A stretch of 64,000 nucleotides of DNA from Strigops habroptila (taxonomy: Eukaryota > Chordata > Aves > Psittaciformes > Psittacidae). Made by a program: the position numbers and the translations under genes. Under the pieces are notes generated by a model. That model did no database searches. It saw only the letters and a program-made list of their open reading frames with translations, and was not told the DNA's origin. The DNA is taken from the NCBI RefSeq assembly GCF_004027225.2, contig NC_044301.2, positions 22,159,257-22,223,256 on the forward strand. Direction: 5' to 3'. Position 1 is the first letter of the stretch. Every line of letters begins with the position of its first letter. Below are positions 59,106 to 64,000 of the stretch, piece after piece.

Positions 59106-62100
59106 CCTGCAGTGATACAAGAATGTATTTTGGGGGCTTGGTAAATGAGTAAAATAGGTCACAGCTATTTTAAAACAATTAACTGTATGTTGGAAAACTT
59201 ACCACTCTGTCTCTTTTCCAAAGCTTTACAAGACCAGTTATCTGTTGAAACAGAAAGGTTCGCATAACCTTCAAAACAAATCTTGAGATGTTTCACTCCA
59301 CCTATCCAGTACCTCCATATGGTTTTGAGCCTGTGTAATCTCTTGGCTTTGGGATGGCTGGCAGCACTGAGTTTCCCAACATGAGTGAGAGCTGCCTTGC
59401 AGTGTAGGCAAGTGTCATTTTGGTTGTGGTAATACAAGGCAGGAGCACCCAATCTCCTTCTTTCTATTGTTTGTTGCTTTTAAATCCCTCTGTCTTACTC
59501 TTGGCCTTTTCTCTGCCTTACACTCTCATTTCTTGTAACCTCAGGGTTTTTGCTTTCTTGCTGCCTAAAGGTCTTTCCGCCCCTCCTGTGCTTTGCTGTG
59601 GTGTCTGATGCCCCTCCAGCCCGGGCTGGGTGGCACGGCTGGTTCTGGGCTTCGGGCTCTAATTGAGTTACAGATTTTGCTACCTGACTATTCAGCTGTT
59701 TTCTGGCATCACTAGTATATTTGAAACAAAACCCACTGGATTTGGTGTATACAGTCTACAGCAAATGCTGGCACCTCAAATATTAAAAAGGAAGTTGAGG
59801 CTAAAAGTAAAGTGCTGTTTTTGTAAAATAGTAAAAGTTGGATAAAAATAAATACTCCCATAGGAACAGTAACTTCAGCAGGCATGTGCTTACCTCAGGT
59901 TCAGACTGAAGACATGCTGTTGTACGTGAGGCTTTAAGACCATGCTGGATCACATCTGCCCTGTTTGGCCCCTGTTTTCAGGAGGTGTTCCAGTATGGGT
60001 GTATCGTACTGCCCTGAAGTACTGCTCAGATCTGCTGCAGGAGGCAGTGGCTGGGAGGGGATGCACGCCTGGCTTGTATCCCTTGGGTTTGCTGGGGTTG
60101 GTGCAGTCTATAAAATATTGTCCCTGGTGGCCTGGTGGAGGTGTGGCGTGAGCTATAAAGAGTGCAAGATGCTCAGCAGTGTATTAAACACTACTTGAGT
60201 ACAGGAGGGCAGCATATCACAGGAGAGAGATAAGCAAAGTTCTCTGATTGTGGATCAATAAAGGTTAGTGACATCATATCTCAAAGTGAGAGAACTTGCT
60301 TTTTGCAGAGCCATTTATCAGGTTGCAGGCTGAAGCAGTGTTAACTTCTTCCTAACCAGATATCTGTTTCTCATCTGACTCCAGACCAGATAACTTTCCC
60401 TATCTGCCACAGAAGGCTCCCTGACCTTGCCCTCATAATCCTGGCAATTTAACATTAATGTGGCCATGCTGGAGGGGTTCTTTTCCAAACAGTTCCACTC
60501 AGCTCTTTGCTGCAGCATACTGTGTCCAGCAGGACGTCATGGCACTCTGCCGGCTGGGAACTGGGCACTGCCATTGGAAGTGCTTCACATCTTGGTGTTC
60601 ATCTGCTGTTCTCTTCTTACTTGATGCTGTTACGGCCTTGGCGAGGTGGAAGATGGTACTTGTCAGTGCTAGGACACCAACAGAAGTTAGTTGTTTTGGT
60701 CAAAGGTCTGGCATTGTGCCAGGCATCTCAGGATGTGGTTGCAGAAAAGAAAGCATCCTTTGATTAACTTGTTTTCCATGGCAGCAATGGCAGTGAAATC
60801 ATTGTGGCATGGTCTTTAGGGAAAGTCATGTGGGGTGGCAGGAGGCCCTAGGCGGCTGCTGTATGGCTGGCCCTCCTCGCAGGGTCTGTGCTCCTGGGTT
60901 TGCTGGTATTGTTACTAAAATAGATTATAGCTAAATTGAATGTATCAACCCATTCTGCAGTCCCATTTGCTGCATACTGTGAGGCACCAGCTTTCCACAT
61001 GAATGCAACTTCTGAATGTGGAGAACGTGGAGCCGCATGTCTGTGCTGGCTGAATTCCAAGCGGGGAGTTGTGGGTGAATCCTTTGTGCTGCCGGCATGA
61101 GCGGCTCTGTGGGATCCTCGGAAACCTGCCCTAGCAGCACATGAGGGGATCTTCCAGTATGCTTTTGTGTTGCTTTTCACTTTTCGATCTTGTCTTCATG
61201 TTGTTGGTAACATCAGATACCTGCAAATTACCAAACTGTCATTCTTGTTACTTAATGCAGTGTGCTCTGCATTGCTAAACTAATTAGTACATCAGTAATG
61301 AGTTGAGCAAGAAGCAAAAGCATGAATGGTTAAGATATTTTGTATTTTCTTGATGTATATGTGTTAGTTTTAACTGTGTTTTAAAGCCTGCTGTTTTCAA
61401 AATAACCTTGGTCTGTTGTCTTCCACCTCTCACTCTTCTAAATATCCAAGTGATGAGGATGGCTTTTCTTCCCATAGTGGGTTGGAAGGGAAGTAAAGGC
61501 TCTTGTCCCCCAGTGAATTTATTGGGACTTTCCACCTGTGTGGCAATAGCTGCTTACACCAGTGTCCTAAAAGCTTCCTGGCAAACCTCCAGGGCCTCAT
61601 GTGTTGCTTACAGCTGTTTTAGGAAAAATCCATGTTTTCTGATGCTACTCCTTAGGACTTCTGCCTTGCAACCAACCTCTGCTTGTGTCTAATTACCAGT
61701 TCCTATTATGGCTTGTATTCTTAGAAAAAGAGCATAACCTTTTTGGAAACAGCCTGTGTGATGTGGTGCTGCAGTCTGGGAGCTGTGATGCAAACTTCTG
61801 TCCAGATGCTACAGGTGAAGCATTACCTTGCTTGAGATATTGTGGCACTTTCAGCTCTACTTTTTCAGTGATGTTGAACTTGGAACACAGTTACAACATG
61901 TAAAATAGGGCTGTTTGTCCACTTTTTGCTGTGTTTTGAGGTTTATGTGTGACAGTGCTATATTAGGACAAAATTAAATATTCCTATGTATTTGGAACTT
62001 TAATTATACAATCCAAAACAAATGAACAACCTAATTTTTCATGAGAGTCCTTCATGCAATCGTTGCAGTCGAGATCAACGTTTACATCAGAGATGTACAA

Positions 62101-63492
62101 GAGCACATGTGTGCATAGTGATGGAGACTGCTAAAGTGAGTTCCATCGTGCTGTGATGGGAGCTGCCAGAGAGCTCTGGAGCTGCCTCTAGGTGCTGGCA
62201 TCCCAAGTGCCTGGGGACTTCCAGCACAGCGGAGTTGGAGCATTAATGATCTGCCAGAGCATCTGTGCCCTGTGGTACAGGAGTAGGATGTAGGTATTTC
62301 TGCTGTGCAGGAGCAGGTCTCTTGTTTTCCATGAATGAGAGACTTCTGCCTGGAGGAATCTGTGGTCTTAGAGATAAGATAGCAAAGAAGGATGACAGAT
62401 GGAGGGTAAGGGGCAAGAGGAGAGTTAATTCACTGAATGAACTTCTGTTGTCTAGCAAGGAAATACCTCCCTCCCCCCAAACCTACAGAGACTTGAGTTA
62501 TAAAGACTTTTTGATTACCTTTCATCCTTTTTCCATTAGTGATTTCTCATTGCTAAAAGAGTCCATTTCCTGTGCTCCTCAGGCTGTGCCCTGGGGAGCA
62601 GCCACGGGCTGTGTCCTAGTGGGGCGGGGGGCTGTGATGTGAGCCTGTGCTAATGGGCCAATGTCCAAGTGGAAAGTGTATTTTCAATGAGGAAGTGCTG
62701 AGATATTAGTGGAGCCTGGATTACCCTGTGATTGTGCTGTCAATACTGCTGTATTGAGTCAGAGAGAGCCTGTACAACACAGGGAAACACTTAGCTCACT
62801 ACTGCTGCTTACTGAGAAGCCAATAGCAATTTACTTGCTGACAGTTGACATCAAATCCATTCCCAGAGGTACAGCTCCTGCAAAACCACTGTTGGGCTCT
62901 CCTTCATACCTGTGCCTTCCCTTGGCCTTGGAGCTGCCTGTGTGATGATCCTGATGCTCCTCCAGAGGCACCTGCCCACAGGAGAGGAAGGAGGGACCAG
63001 TGCCTGCCCCAGAGTGAGGCCATGGGACTGGCAGGTAGGGACCAGCCTCCATGGAGCAGTGGAAAACCTTCACTCTGGAGAGCTGGTCTTATGTGGGAAT
63101 AACTTTATGCAGATATGTTTCCTTTTCTTGCATGTATTCAGTGAAGAAGAGAGAATGTGGGTGCTCTGGTCATTCCATCCCACATCCTGAAAACTTGAAG
63201 TGCCTGGGGCCTCTGGGCCAGAGCAGCTGGATTCCTCCTGTCCTGCTTCTCTCTTTTCCTGGGATGAGCACAGTTGAGTTCTGGTGGCCCTTCCTGCATC
63301 CACACATAGCATTAAAGAAAAACTTCAGATCATCTGCTGCCAAATGTTTTTGAGAAAAACAACATCCAGGATATTTCTTTGAAGACTGAACTCCCTAAAA
63401 TGGGGACTAACAACATGAAGGAGCAAGGGTAGGATGAGAGCAGAGCTGGGGTACGGACGCAAGATGACTGGAGAGGGGAGGGAGAAAGTGGG
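59106..63492. other. Probable intron, part 3
   Basis: No exon or RNA gene recognised. An AT-rich segment at 61970-62110 may be a conserved non-coding element. Confidence 0.4.
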
Positions 63493-64000
63493 TGTGGTGG
63501 TTTAAGCCCAGCTGGTAACTCAGAACCACACAGCCGCTTGCTCACTCCCCCTCCCCCCTTTCCCCCCTGCTCCCAGAGGGATGGGGAGGAGAATCGAAAG
63601 AATGTAACTCCCACAGGTTGAGATAAGAGCAGTCCAGTAACTAAGGTATAATACAAAACCACTACTGCTACCACCAATAATAATAATGATAAGGGAAATA
63701 AGAAGGGGAGAGGATACAATTGCTCACCACCTGCCAACTGATACCCAGCCCAACCTGAGCAGCGGGTCTGGGCCTTCCAGGTAACTCCCTCCGGTTTATA
63801 TGCTGGGCATGACATGCTGTGGTATGGAATACCCCTTTGGCTAGTTTGGGTCAGGTGTCCTGTTTCTGCTTCCTCCCGGCTTCCCCTCCTCCCTGGCAAA
63901 GCATGAGACTGAGAAAGTCCTTGGTTGGAATAAACATTACTTAGCGACAACTAAAACCATTGGTGTGTTATCAGCGTTGTTCCCAGGCTGAAAGTCAAAA
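63493..64000 (-). repeat. ERVL LTR, antisense, cut by window end
   Basis: TGTGGTGGTTTAAGCCC starts the copy. It follows the solo LTR at 28528 through GCTAGTTTGGGTCAGG to GGCTGAAAGTC, and about 50 bp of LTR start lie beyond the window. Whether it is a solo LTR or part of a provirus cannot be told. Confidence 0.92.

Overview
This window is nuclear DNA from a bird. The evidence is several CR1 LINE copies with the typical ATTCTATGAT-type 3' tails, an ERVL family whose LTRs recur five times, and a 5.9 kb class II endogenous retrovirus (ERV) with a tRNA-Trp primer site as in avian alpharetroviruses. I found no CRISPR array, operon or complete host protein-coding gene, and cannot name the species. 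Only relative insertion order and one LTR-LTR divergence can be read from the sequence.

Layout. (1) 1-865 is a degenerate minisatellite with a period of about 38 bp. (2) 1463-22884 is a transposon-dense block. It holds a CR1 with an inverted tail copy (1463-3090) and an antisense CR1 split by a full-length ERV (4979-10910: two 397-bp LTRs with 4 differences, 6-bp target duplication, broken gag, pol and env). It also holds a short CR1 (13552-13866), an older rearranged ERVL provirus (16403-20143) and an antisense CR1 with a sense CR1 nested in it (20916-22884). (3) 22885-35760 is mostly single-copy and non-coding, with one solo ERVL LTR (28528-29143). (4) 35770-37350 is a strong CpG island with CTG/CCG repeats, two CTAATTAG boxes and a GTAAGT donor at 36810. 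It is the likely promoter and non-coding first exon of a plus-strand gene I do not recognise. (5) 37351-64000 looks like a long first intron. It is rich in G+T and poly-T on the plus strand, with two small CR1 remnants, a 42-bp mini-LTR (51933-51974) and an ERVL LTR running off the window end (63493-64000).

The least ordinary signals are these. Two miniature ERVL LTRs (42 and 49 bp) keep both LTR ends and perfect 5-bp target duplications. The class II ERV contains what looks like a second polypurine tract, LTR and primer site between gag and pol, and its integrase has Lys in place of the catalytic Glu. Strand composition appears to switch at the CpG island, suggesting divergent transcription.

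No working gene set is visible. All retroelement reading frames except short segments are broken. The only host regulatory unit with good support is the CpG-island promoter.
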